From assembly GCA_017409475.1 (NCBI GenBank), contig JAFQSP010000003.1, positions 1 through 64,000 of the forward strand: 64,000 nt of DNA, read 5' to 3'. Below the pieces are notes generated by a model. That model saw nothing but the letters and a program-made list of their open reading frames with translations. It was not told the origin of the DNA and did not search any database. The position numbers and the translations under genes are program-made. The stretch comes from Clostridia bacterium. Its GTDB lineage: Bacteria > Bacillota > Clostridia > Oscillospirales > Acutalibacteraceae. Positions 33,715-42,374 of the stretch are shown one piece after another (position 1 is the stretch's first letter; every line of letters starts with the position of its first letter).

Positions 33715-34374
33715 ATGAATTTCAGCAGAATAACGATAATTTCGGGACATTACGGCAGCGGAAAAACGAATATTGCAGTTTCACTCGCTTATGATTTAAA
33801 AAGGATAAGGGAAAAGGTCGCAATAGCCGACATTGATATCGTAAACCCGTATTTCAGGACAAAGGATAACGAGCAACAGCTCGAAAATGCGGGTATCCGC
33901 CTCATTTGTTCGGAATATGCTAATTCGAATGTCGATATACCCGCCTTGCCGCAGGATATGTACGCTGTTACAGATGATAAAGAATTGCATTCAATTCTCG
34001 ACGTCGGCGGCGACGAAAGGGGCGCTTTGGCGCTTGGTCGAATTTCTCCCGCAATCCGCGAGGAAAACGATTATCAAATGCTATACGTCGTGAATAAATT
34101 TCGACCGCTTACAAAGGATGCCGATTCGGCAATCGAGGTAATGCGCGAAATCGAAGCGGCATGCGGACTTAAATTCACCGCGATAATAAATAATTCCAAT
34201 TTAGGCGCCGAAACAATGGCAGACGACGTAATCAGCTCGCTTAATTATGCCGCCGAAATCTCGCAAAAAACTAATTTACCCGTTTTGTTCACCTCGGTCA
34301 ACAGGTCGGTTGCCGAGCAACTAAACGGCGAAATAGATAATCTTTATGTTATGGAAATTGAAACAAAACTGTAA
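33715..34374 (+). CDS. MinD/ParA-like P-loop ATPase in the VOR operon
   Basis: This 219-residue protein has a Walker [16 protein letters not shown] at the N-terminus, [11 protein letters not shown] as switch segment, and [14 protein letters not shown] as the Walker B-type region. It resembles the CobQ/MinD/ParA group but lacks a partner such as ParB. It lies 10 bp after the fusion ligase and 14 bp before the ferredoxin subunit, all in one transcript. Roles could be metal or cluster loading of VOR (as for Mrp/NBP35-type ATPases) or regulation; neither is shown. The start at 33715 follows AAGGTGAATGGA. Confidence 0.7.
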   Translation: MNFSRITIISGHYGSGKTNIAVSLAYDLKRIREKVAIADIDIVNPYFRTKDNEQQLENAGIRLICSEYANSNVDIPALPQDMYAVTDDKELHSILDVGGDERGALALGRISPAIREENDYQMLYVVNKFRPLTKDADSAIEVMREIEAACGLKFTAIINNSNLGAETMADDVISSLNYAAEISQKTNLPVLFTSVNRSVAEQLNGEIDNLYVMEIETKL

Positions 34375-34388
34375 AGGAGAATGAAAAA

Positions 34389-34595
34389 ATGGCTGTTTTG
34401 ACATTCAAAACCGACAAGTGTAAGGGTTGCGGTCTCTGTGTAGAGGCGTGCCCAAAGGGAGTTCTTGCGCTTGCATCGGATAAAATTAACCTAAAAGGAC
34501 ATCATCCCGTAGAGGCGGTAAATGCTGATGCTTGTATCGGCTGTGCCTTCTGCGCAACAATGTGTCCCGATTGCATTATAAAGGTCGAAAGGTGA
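34389..34595 (+). CDS. vorD: 4Fe-4S dicluster ferredoxin, VOR delta subunit
   Basis: Small ferredoxin of 68 residues with two CxxCxxCxxxCP motifs: [12 protein letters not shown] and [12 protein letters not shown]. It transfers electrons between external ferredoxin and the thiamine-pyrophosphate centre of the 2-oxoacid oxidoreductase. AAGGAGAA precedes the ATG. The order delta-alpha-beta-gamma downstream is standard for VOR/KOR operons. Confidence 0.9.
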   Translation: MAVLTFKTDKCKGCGLCVEACPKGVLALASDKINLKGHHPVEAVNADACIGCAFCATMCPDCIIKVER

Positions 34596-34604
34596 GTGAA
34601 CAAG

Positions 34605-35669
34605 TTGGCAGATAAAGTACTTATGAAGGGTAACGAAGCAATCGCAGAAGCTGCAATAATCGCAGGTTGCCGTCATTATTTCGGATACCCTATTACACCT
34701 CAAACCGAGGTTGCCGCTTATATGGCAAAGAGAATGCCCAAAATCGGAGGAACCTTCCTCCAGGCAGAGAGTGAAATTGCCGCAATTAATATGGTTTACG
34801 GCGTAGCCGCCACAGGAAAGAGAGTAATGACCTCGTCATCAAGCCCGGGTATCTCTCTTAAAGGCGAAGGAATTTCATATTTAGCAGGTGCCGATTTACC
34901 CGCTCTTATCGTAAACGTTCAGCGTGGTGGTCCCGGTCTTGGTGGAATTCAGCCGTCACAGTCGGACTATTTCCAGGCAACAAAGGGTGGGGCACATGGC
35001 GACTTCCATATGATCGTTCTCGCTCCCGATTCGGTTCAGGAAATGGCCGAGCTCACAGTAAAGGGTTTTGACCTTGCTGATAAATATCGTATGACTACAA
35101 TGATTCTTGCCGACGGTACAATGGGCCAGATGATGGAACCGGTATCACTCGATTTCGAAGTAGGCGAAAAGGTAGAAAAGCCTTGGGCTGTCACCGGAAC
35201 AAAGTTGGAGAGAGAGCATAATATTGTAAACTCCCTTTTCTTAAAGCCGGAAGAACTCGAAAAGACTAACTTCGAGCGCTACGAAAAATACAGCTATATC
35301 GAGGAAAATGAAGCACTTTGCGAAGAATATATGATGGATGATGCCGAAATTTGCGTTACCGCATTCGGTATTGCCGCTCGTGTAGCAAAGAACGCTATCA
35401 ACGAAGCAAGAAATCAGGGAATAAAGGTCGGACTTCTTCGTCCGATTACCCTTTGGCCCTTCCCGAAAAAGCAGTTTGCCGCTGCCGCCGATAAGGTAAA
35501 GCAGTTTATTTCTGTTGAACTTTCAATGGGTCAGATGATTGAGGACGTTCGTCTTGCAACCGAATGCAAGGTACCGGTTACACTTTGCAACCGCGCAGGT
35601 GGTATGATACCTTCGCCCGAACAGGTACTTGAAGCAATTATCAAAGCAAATAACGGAGGTGACAAATAA
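34605..35669 (+). CDS. vorB: 2-oxoacid:ferredoxin oxidoreductase alpha subunit VorB
   Basis: Pyrimidine-binding/alpha subunit of about 354 residues. It begins [21 protein letters not shown] with [16 protein letters not shown], the VorB opening, and contains [26 protein letters not shown]. It uses or makes 2-oxoisovalerate-type acids with VorA/VorC. I prefer the TTG at 34605, 9 bp after GGTGA, because family members begin at that point; a GTG three codons earlier is possible. It shares one base with the next gene. Confidence 0.92.
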   Translation: MADKVLMKGNEAIAEAAIIAGCRHYFGYPITPQTEVAAYMAKRMPKIGGTFLQAESEIAAINMVYGVAATGKRVMTSSSSPGISLKGEGISYLAGADLPALIVNVQRGGPGLGGIQPSQSDYFQATKGGAHGDFHMIVLAPDSVQEMAELTVKGFDLADKYRMTTMILADGTMGQMMEPVSLDFEVGEKVEKPWAVTGTKLEREHNIVNSLFLKPEELEKTNFERYEKYSYIEENEALCEEYMMDDAEICVTAFGIAARVAKNAINEARNQGIKVGLLRPITLWPFPKKQFAAAADKVKQFISVELSMGQMIEDVRLATECKVPVTLCNRAGGMIPSPEQVLEAIIKANNGGDK

Positions 35670-36418
35670 TGGTAGTATTCGATAAACCGCATGCACTCGC
35701 TGACGTGCCAATGCACTATTGTCCCGGCTGTACTCACGGTATCGTACACCGTCTTGTCGCCGAGGTAATTGACGAACTCGGAATCGAAGGCAGAACAATC
35801 GGTATTGCACCGGTTGGCTGTTCGGTTATGGCTTATGACTATTTTAACTGTGATATGATCGAGGCCGCTCACGGTAGAGCTCCCGCAGTTGCCACCGGTG
35901 TAAAGCGCTCCGACCCGAACAATATTGTATTTACATATCAGGGTGACGGTGACCTCGCATCAATCGGTATGGCCGAGACTGTTCATTCAGCCGCAAGAAA
36001 CGAAAATATCACCATTATCTTTATAAACAACGCAATTTACGGAATGACAGGCGGTCAGATGGCTCCTACATCTTTGCCCGGTCAGGTTACTCAGACTTCA
36101 CCTTATGGTCGTGACGTTGAGGCCTGCGGATTTCCGATTAAGGTTTGTGAAATGCTTTCACAGCTTGACGGCGCCGAATATCTCGAAAGAGTTGCCGTTA
36201 ACAATGTAAAGAATGTAAAGAACGCAAAGAAGGCTATCAAAAAAGCCTTTGAAAATCAGGTAAACGGCAAGGGCTTCTCACTTGTTGAGGTAGTTTCAAG
36301 TTGCCCGACAAACTGGGGAATGACTCCTTCACAGGCACTTAAATGGATTGATGAAAAGATGATTCCTTATTACCCGCTTGGCGTTTATAAGGACAGATCG
36401 GCTGAGAAGGAGGACTGA
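35669..36418 (+). CDS. vorA: 2-oxoacid:ferredoxin oxidoreductase beta subunit VorA (TPP)
   Basis: Thiamine-pyrophosphate subunit of 249 residues. [15 protein letters not shown] near the N-terminus, the TPP/Mg motif [20 protein letters not shown] and [17 protein letters not shown] identify it. It cleaves or forms the bond between acyl-CoA and CO2. The ATG overlaps the vorB stop (TAATG). The complex is reversible; the valine T-box in front suggests use in the carboxylating, biosynthetic direction. Confidence 0.92.
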   Translation: MVVFDKPHALADVPMHYCPGCTHGIVHRLVAEVIDELGIEGRTIGIAPVGCSVMAYDYFNCDMIEAAHGRAPAVATGVKRSDPNNIVFTYQGDGDLASIGMAETVHSAARNENITIIFINNAIYGMTGGQMAPTSLPGQVTQTSPYGRDVEACGFPIKVCEMLSQLDGAEYLERVAVNNVKNVKNAKKAIKKAFENQVNGKGFSLVEVVSSCPTNWGMTPSQALKWIDEKMIPYYPLGVYKDRSAEKED

Positions 36419-36420
36419 AA

Positions 36421-36957
36421 ATGAGCACAACACAGTATTTATTTGCAGGATTCGGCGGTCAGGGTATCTTGTTTTCGGGTAAATTACTCGCATACAAGGG
36501 GCTTACCGACGGAAAGAATGTAAGCTGGCTTCCTTCTTATGGCCCCGAAATGCGTGGCGGTACAGCAAGCTGTAGCGTAATTATCAGCGACGATGCGGTT
36601 GGCTCACCGATTGTATCAAAGCCCGACGTTTTAATCGCAATGAATCTTCCTTCACTTGACAAATACGAGGATACCGTCGTTTCGGGCGGAATGATTTTTG
36701 TCGATTCCTCGCTTATCGAACGAAAGGTAAAGCGCGACGACGTAAAGGTGTTCTACATTCCCGCAACAAAGCTCGCTTCCGACAACGGAATAGCTAAGCT
36801 TGCCAACATTATCCTTATGGGTAAGGTGTTGGCTGAAACAAACGGATTTGACAATGAAGAAAGTGTAAACAATGCTCTCAAAAAGGTTATTTCCGCAAAG
36901 CATAGCGATATGCTCGAGGTAAACCTTAACGCTATGCGAATCGGCAGAGATTATTAA
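36421..36957 (+). CDS. vorC: 2-oxoacid:ferredoxin oxidoreductase gamma subunit VorC
   Basis: This 178-residue subunit opens with [18 protein letters not shown] and has [19 protein letters not shown], the CoA-binding gamma-subunit signatures. It begins 2 bp after vorA behind GAAGGAGG, so the complex is made stoichiometrically. With the delta, alpha and beta subunits upstream, all four VOR components are present. Confidence 0.92.
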   Translation: MSTTQYLFAGFGGQGILFSGKLLAYKGLTDGKNVSWLPSYGPEMRGGTASCSVIISDDAVGSPIVSKPDVLIAMNLPSLDKYEDTVVSGGMIFVDSSLIERKVKRDDVKVFYIPATKLASDNGIAKLANIILMGKVLAETNGFDNEESVNNALKKVISAKHSDMLEVNLNAMRIGRDY

Positions 36958-36971
36958 GGGAGAGACGAAAA

Positions 36972-38036
36972 ATGGAAATAAAGATTCAAAAAACTGCAAC
37001 TCCGGCCGAAAAGCCCGATAGCAGTACACTTGGCTTCGGTAAGGTGTTTACCGACCATATGTTTATAATGGACTATACCGCCGGTGAAGGTTGGCACGAT
37101 GCACGAATTGTTCCGTTTGGAAAGGTCGAAATTCATCCCGCATCAACCGTTCTTCACTACGGCTCCGAAATTTTTGAGGGATTAAAGGCATACAGAAAGG
37201 CTGACGGCAGCGTTCAGATGTTCAGACCTATCGAGAATATCAGACGTATGAACCGTTCGGCCGAGCGTATGTGTTTGCCTCAAATTCCCGAGGATTTAGC
37301 TCTCGAAGTGCTTACCAAATTCATCGAATTTGAGCAGGAATGGACCCCGTCAGCCGAGGGAACATCACTTTACATCCGTCCCTTTATGTTCGGTAATGAC
37401 GAGTCACTCGGTGTTCACTCGGTAAAGAATGCTACATTTATGATTATCACTTCACCCGTTGGTAGCTATTATAAAGAGGGAATTAATCCCGTTAAAATTA
37501 TGATAGAAACTAATGACGTACGCGCTGTAAGAGGCGGTACAGGTGAAGCAAAATGCGGCGGAAACTATGCCGCAAGTAACCGCGCAGGTGACAGAGCCGA
37601 AAAGCTCGGCTATTCTCAGGTTCTTTGGCTTGACGGCGTTGAGCGCAAGTATATAGAAGAGGTTGGCGCAATGAACGTTATGTTCAAAATCGGCGGCGAA
37701 ATCGTTACACCGATGCTTGCCGGCTCAATCCTCCCCGGAATTACCAGAAAGTCGATTATCGAGCTTCTTAAATCCGAGGGATATGCTGTCAGCGAAAGAC
37801 TTATCAGTATTGATGAGCTTGCCGAAGCTCTCGAAAACGGCACACTCGAAGAGGCATGGGGTTGCGGTACAGCAGCTGTTGTTTCTCCGATTGGCGAGCT
37901 CTGCTACAAGGATAACAAGTATGTCATAAATGAAGGAAAAATCGGCGAGGTTACTCAGCACCTCTATGATACCCTTACCGGTATCCAGTGGGGTAAGGTC
38001 GAGGATACTTTCGGCTGGACATATAAAATTAATTAA
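36972..38036 (+). CDS. ilvE: Branched-chain amino acid aminotransferase
   Basis: PLP fold-type IV enzyme of 354 residues. It is of the eukaryote-like group: opening FGKVFTDHMFIMDY, HYGSEIFEGLKAYR, IRPFMFG, the PLP Lys in GEAKCGGNYAAS, EEVGAMNVMF and LPGITRKSIIELLKSEGY. It interconverts Val/Leu/Ile and their 2-oxoacids with glutamate. It is the last gene of the valine T-box operon, where it completes amino acid synthesis from the VOR product. GGGAGAG precedes the ATG. Confidence 0.95.
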   Translation: MEIKIQKTATPAEKPDSSTLGFGKVFTDHMFIMDYTAGEGWHDARIVPFGKVEIHPASTVLHYGSEIFEGLKAYRKADGSVQMFRPIENIRRMNRSAERMCLPQIPEDLALEVLTKFIEFEQEWTPSAEGTSLYIRPFMFGNDESLGVHSVKNATFMIITSPVGSYYKEGINPVKIMIETNDVRAVRGGTGEAKCGGNYAASNRAGDRAEKLGYSQVLWLDGVERKYIEEVGAMNVMFKIGGEIVTPMLAGSILPGITRKSIIELLKSEGYAVSERLISIDELAEALENGTLEEAWGCGTAAVVSPIGELCYKDNKYVINEGKIGEVTQHLYDTLTGIQWGKVEDTFGWTYKIN

Positions 38037-38045
38037 AAATTATAC

Positions 38046-38074
38046 TTGACAAACCAATCGTTTGGTGCTATTAT
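38046..38074 (+). promoter_or_regulatory. Sigma-A promoter of the leucine T-box operon
   Basis: TTGACA and TATTAT with a 17-bp spacer, 10 bp past the ilvE stop. Confidence 0.87.
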
Positions 38075-38089
38075 TATCCCATATTTTAA

Positions 38090-38371
38090 ATGCGACGAAG
38101 GAATTATTTGTCCCTTTAAAGTACATCATAGAGAGTCGGCGATTGGTGAAAGACCGATATGTACCATGGGATAAAGTCTCGTTCCTGAGCATAATCTCCG
38201 AAAAAAGTATTTTTGAGTAAGAGATTACGGCTTGCCCCGTTATCATGGCAGAGAGCTTGTTTGAGCTCAGCGAGTGACTGTGATTGTTTCACAGTAACCG
38301 GGGTGGTACCGCGGATTAAAAGTATCAATTCGTCCCTGAAACCTAAATTTTATAGGTTTCAGGGTTTTTTT
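38090..38371 (+). promoter_or_regulatory. T-box leader, leucine (CTC) specifier
   Basis: The T-box GGGGTGGTACCGCGG is at 38300-38314 and the terminator at 38334-38371 (CCCTGAAACCTA with TAGGTTTCAGGG plus T run). Stem I has GGAA/TTCC at its base, then TCCC/GGGA, GTACAT/ATGTAC and TCGG/CCGA above, with AGAGA in the distal part. The 3' side of the specifier loop ends GTCTCG before TTCCTGAGC; aligned with the glyQS-type layout the specifier is CTC (38178-38180), leucine. It controls the LeuA-like gene and the fusion ligase downstream. Confidence 0.88.
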
Positions 38372-38406
38372 ATTTGCATAAAATGCTATCGAAGGAAAGT
38401 GATGAA

Positions 38407-39804
38407 ATGAAACAGATTAAAGTAACCGACATGACACTCGAAATGGGCGCAGCAACCCTATCATTTAAGGAGAAAATTGAAATAGCCCGTCAGCTTGATA
38501 ACCTAAAGGTTGACGTTATCGATATGCCCGAGATTGTAAATGTTACAACCGATTCATTACTTATAAGAACCATTTGCGCCTTTGCAAAGAACAGCACAAT
38601 CAGCGTTTCGACAGGTAGAACGGTTGATGGAGTTGCTGTTGCCGCAGCAGCAGTAGCAGGAGCAAAAAGCACAAGATTAAAGGTGAATTTACCTGTATCA
38701 CCCGTTCAAATGGAATATTCTTGTCACAAAAAGCCTGCTAAAATGCTCGAACTTGCAAAGCGGCTTTTTACCGCTGCTACCGAAAAGTCGAATGATGTCG
38801 AATTTTTTGCAGCCGATGCGACACGTGCCGAACCTGACTTCTTGAAGGAAATTATTACCTTAGCCATTGATTCGGGAATAAAAACAATCACCCTTTGCGA
38901 CGACGAAGATGTTATGCTGCCCGACGAATTTGCTACGTTCATATCTGATGTAAAGGAAAATAATCCTGCACTTAACGATATCAATTTCGGCGTTCTCTGC
39001 CGTAATAGAAACTCGATGGCAACCGCATCAGCAATTATGGCTATTAAGGTTGGCGTTGACGAGATAAAGTGCTGTGCCGCAAGGGACGATTTGCCGAAGC
39101 TCAATGTTCTCGCTAACATAATTAATAATAGCGGCGACCGAATCGGCGTTAAATCGAACCTTAATTATAATGAACTCTACCGTATCTTGAAGCAGATTGA
39201 GTGGATTTGCGGAACAAAGATGAATAATGACATCGAAAACATTGTCACCGATTTTGCCGATTCCGACCAGCCGATGCTTGCTTCCGACGATACGCTTGAA
39301 ACTGTATCTGCCGCTGTTAAAAAGCTTGGCTACGACCTGTCGGAAGAGGACTATGTAAAGGTATATGACGAATTTAAGCGACTTGCCGAGAGAAAAAAGG
39401 TCGGATCAAAGGAGCTTGACGCTATTGTAGCAAGTACAGCCCTTCAAGTACCGCCGACATATAAGCTGGTTAGCTATGTTATCAATACCGGCAATATTGT
39501 TTCGGCTTCGGCCCAAATCACACTCGAAAAGAGTGGAGAAGAAATTTCCTCAATTAGTATGGGTGACGGCCCTGTTGACGCATCGTTTAAGGCGATTGAG
39601 CAGATTATCGGTTGTCATTTTGAGCTTGACGATTTCCAAATTCAGTCGGTTACCGAGGGCAGAGAAGCCGTCGGTTCGGCCATTGTCCGTCTCCGTCATA
39701 ACGGAAAGCTCTTTTCTGGTAACGGAATTTCCACCGATATCATCGGTTCATCAATAAGGGCATATATTAACGCAGTTAACAAGATTGTTCACGAGGAGTC
39801 TTAA
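38407..39804 (+). CDS. Degenerate LeuA homologue with leucine-sensing domain
   Basis: This 465-residue protein aligns along its length with 2-isopropylmalate synthase. The N-terminal barrel keeps the frame (LSFKEKIEIARQLDNLKVDVID), but the active-site DTTLRDGEQ reads DMTLEMGAA: catalytic Arg is Glu12, metal-ligand Asp is Met13. The metal His-x-His reads V-L197-C-R199. All three metal ligands are thus gone. The C-terminal regulatory (LeuA dimer) domain from ~350 is well kept: SMGDGPVDASFKAIEQIIG and GNGISTDIIGSSIRAYINAVN. It may be a leucine-binding regulator or have a new activity. AAGGAAAG precedes the ATG. Confidence 0.85.
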   Translation: MKQIKVTDMTLEMGAATLSFKEKIEIARQLDNLKVDVIDMPEIVNVTTDSLLIRTICAFAKNSTISVSTGRTVDGVAVAAAAVAGAKSTRLKVNLPVSPVQMEYSCHKKPAKMLELAKRLFTAATEKSNDVEFFAADATRAEPDFLKEIITLAIDSGIKTITLCDDEDVMLPDEFATFISDVKENNPALNDINFGVLCRNRNSMATASAIMAIKVGVDEIKCCAARDDLPKLNVLANIINNSGDRIGVKSNLNYNELYRILKQIEWICGTKMNNDIENIVTDFADSDQPMLASDDTLETVSAAVKKLGYDLSEEDYVKVYDEFKRLAERKKVGSKELDAIVASTALQVPPTYKLVSYVINTGNIVSASAQITLEKSGEEISSISMGDGPVDASFKAIEQIIGCHFELDDFQIQSVTEGREAVGSAIVRLRHNGKLFSGNGISTDIIGSSIRAYINAVNKIVHEES

Positions 39805-39805
39805 T

Positions 39806-42325
39806 ATGAAACTTTCTTTTTCAACAAAGGGATGGCACGGAAAAAGCTTTGACGAATTTTGCCAAATGGCAAAGGAGCTCAGGTTTTCCGGCATTGAACT
39901 TCATAATATAAATAACCGTCTTTTCACCGATAAGGAGAGCGCTTTTCAGGATTATACAGCTTCATCAACCCTACGTAAGCTGTATGAAATGAAACTCACA
40001 ATTCCTTGTATCGACAGTATTTGCGACCCGGCCGATAAGGCTGCTCACGACGAGGCAATAGCCGAAATCACCGAGTGTATCCGCATAGCAAAAAATTTGC
40101 ATATTCCGAATATTCGCATCCACGCATCCGAGCATGATACCGACGATATGGAAACGGTAGAAGCTTTTTGCGCCGAAATTTTACCTATAGCTGAAAAAGA
40201 GGGTATAACCCTTCTTTTTGAAACAAGCGGACTTTTCTGTGATACCGCAAAGCTGCGTGACTTACTCGAACGTTTTGCTTGCGACAGTGTTGCAGCTCTT
40301 TGGGATATGTATTCTCCTTATTTTATCGCCAACGAAGCACCCGAAAAGACGATAGAAAATCTCGGTGCGTATGTTAAGCACATTCATATCAAAGATGCTG
40401 TCCGTACCGCTAACGGAACCGAATTTTGCCTTATGGGTGAGGGCGAATTGCCTGTGAATGAGATGATTCTGGCTCTCCGTTCGGTCAATTACGACGGATT
40501 CATTTCACTCGAATGGACACCCGACTGGTGCAAGGAGCTTGACGATTTAGAAATCGTTCTTTCCCAGTTTGAAAACTATATGAGTCAGTTTTCCGACACG
40601 TCAAAGTCGGATAATAGCCTTTATTACAACAATGCGCATACAGGAAAATACGTTTGGAAAAAGGATTTACTCATCGATTGTACTTTTTCCGAGGTTCTCG
40701 ACCGAATGGTTGAGGAGTTTCCCGACCGACTCGCATTTAAGTATACAACCCTCGATTATACCCGAACATATTACGAATTCCGTAAGGACGTTGATACCTT
40801 TGCGCGTTCGCTCATTTCGCTCGGAGTAAAACCCGGTCACCACGTAGCCGTTTGGGCAACAAACGTACCCCAGTGGTATATTGCCTTTTGGGCGGTAACA
40901 AAAATAGGCGCAGTTTTGGTATCAATGAATACGGCGTATAAGATTCACGAGGCTGAATATTTGCTCAAACAGTCTGATACGCATACACTCATTTTGGTTG
41001 ACGGCTTCCGTGATTCAAATTACGCCGCAATTATTGCCGAGCTTTGTCCCGAGCTTGAAAATACCGAGCCCGGTCAGCCGCTCCACAGCCGCCGTTTGCC
41101 CTTCCTGCGCAACGTAATCACAGTTGGCTTTAAGCAAAAGGGATGTATAAGCTGGGAAGAAGCTATTGAGCGCGCCGAAATGGTGCCTGTTGAAGAGGTT
41201 TACCGTCGTGCAGCAGCCGTTGATAAGGATGACGTTTGTAACATGCAGTATACCTCGGGTACAACAGGTTTCCCGAAGGGCGTTATGCTTACCCATTACA
41301 ACGTTGTAAATAACGGAAAATGTATCGGCGACCGTATGGACCTTTCAACCGCCGACCGTATGATGATTCAGGTGCCCATGTTCCACTGTTTCGGAATGGT
41401 ACTTGCTATGACCGCATCAATGACCCATGGCGTTACCTTGCTCCCGTTGCCGTATTATGCACCAAAGCCTGCACTTGCCTGCATCAATGATGAGAGAATA
41501 ACCGCATTCCATGGTGTTCCTACTATGTTTATTGCAATGCTTGAGCATGAGGACTTCGCAAAGACCGATTTTTCATACATGCGTACCGGAATTATGGCCG
41601 GAAGCCCTTGTCCCATCTCGGTTATGCGCGACGTAATTGATAAGATGAATATGAAGGAAATCACCATCGTTTACGGCCAGACCGAAGCTTCACCCGGTTG
41701 TACAATGAGCTCAACCGATGATTCAATCGAGGTTCGTGTCGGAACGGTAGGAAGAGCACTTCCCGAAATAGAATGTAAAATTATCAATCCCGAAACGGGC
41801 GAGGATTGTCCCGACGAAGTTACAGGCGAGTTTGTTGCTCGTGGATACAATATCATGAAGGGGTATTATAAAATGCCGAGAGCTACTGCCGCCGCTATTG
41901 ATAAGGACGGTTGGTTGCATACAGGCGACCTTGCCTGTCGTACAGCCGAGGGAAATTATCGTATCACAGGCCGACTCAAAGATATGATTATCCGTGGCGG
42001 CGAAAATATTTATCCGAAGGAAATCGAGGAATTCATCTACACTCATCCGAAGGTAAAGGACGTTCAGGTAATCGGTGTCCCCGACGAACAATATGGCGAA
42101 GAAATTATGGCCTGTATTATCTTAAAGGACGGCGAGCAAATGACCGAAGCCGAAATGAAAGAATACATCAACGCTCATATGGCTCGTCATAAGGTTCCGC
42201 GTTATATCGATTTTGTGACCGAGTTCCCGATGAACGTCGCAGGAAAAATCTTAAAGTACAAGATGCGTGAGGACGCTATCAAAAAGCTCGGACTCCAAAA
42301 GGCAAACTCAATCGAAACAGCATAA
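39806..42325 (+). CDS. TIM-barrel isomerase-like / acyl-CoA synthetase fusion
   Basis: This 839-residue fusion is translated right after the LeuA-like gene (GAGGAG overlaps the upstream stop region). Residues ~1-265 form a xylose-isomerase-like TIM barrel that keeps the usual metal ligands (LLFETSG, ALWDMY, VKHIHIKD, ISLEWTP). Residues ~290-830 are an AMP-forming acyl-CoA synthetase with MQYTSGTTGFPKGVMLTH, VYGQTEASPG, GWLHTGD, RLKDMIIRGGENIYPKEIEE and the catalytic Lys in AGKILKYKMRE. The ligase half resembles medium/short-chain fatty acid CoA ligases. Under a leucine T-box, isovalerate is a plausible substrate. The barrel's job is unclear. Confidence 0.88.
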   Translation: MKLSFSTKGWHGKSFDEFCQMAKELRFSGIELHNINNRLFTDKESAFQDYTASSTLRKLYEMKLTIPCIDSICDPADKAAHDEAIAEITECIRIAKNLHIPNIRIHASEHDTDDMETVEAFCAEILPIAEKEGITLLFETSGLFCDTAKLRDLLERFACDSVAALWDMYSPYFIANEAPEKTIENLGAYVKHIHIKDAVRTANGTEFCLMGEGELPVNEMILALRSVNYDGFISLEWTPDWCKELDDLEIVLSQFENYMSQFSDTSKSDNSLYYNNAHTGKYVWKKDLLIDCTFSEVLDRMVEEFPDRLAFKYTTLDYTRTYYEFRKDVDTFARSLISLGVKPGHHVAVWATNVPQWYIAFWAVTKIGAVLVSMNTAYKIHEAEYLLKQSDTHTLILVDGFRDSNYAAIIAELCPELENTEPGQPLHSRRLPFLRNVITVGFKQKGCISWEEAIERAEMVPVEEVYRRAAAVDKDDVCNMQYTSGTTGFPKGVMLTHYNVVNNGKCIGDRMDLSTADRMMIQVPMFHCFGMVLAMTASMTHGVTLLPLPYYAPKPALACINDERITAFHGVPTMFIAMLEHEDFAKTDFSYMRTGIMAGSPCPISVMRDVIDKMNMKEITIVYGQTEASPGCTMSSTDDSIEVRVGTVGRALPEIECKIINPETGEDCPDEVTGEFVARGYNIMKGYYKMPRATAAAIDKDGWLHTGDLACRTAEGNYRITGRLKDMIIRGGENIYPKEIEEFIYTHPKVKDVQVIGVPDEQYGEEIMACIILKDGEQMTEAEMKEYINAHMARHKVPRYIDFVTEFPMNVAGKILKYKMREDAIKKLGLQKANSIETA

Positions 42326-42328
42326 ATA

Positions 42329-42358
42329 AAAAAAGCAGACCAATTGGTCTGCTTTTTT
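42329..42358. terminator. Bidirectional terminator between the Leu operon and glyA
   Basis: AAAAGCAGACCAATTGGTCTGCTTTT is a perfect palindrome flanked by A and T runs. Confidence 0.92.
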
Positions 42359-42374
42359 TATATTATAATTCTAA

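Noticed and set aside
38407-39804. Annotation as an active 2-isopropylmalate synthase (leuA).
   Set aside because: All three metal ligands and the catalytic Arg are replaced, so I did not give the symbol leuA although the family match is clear.
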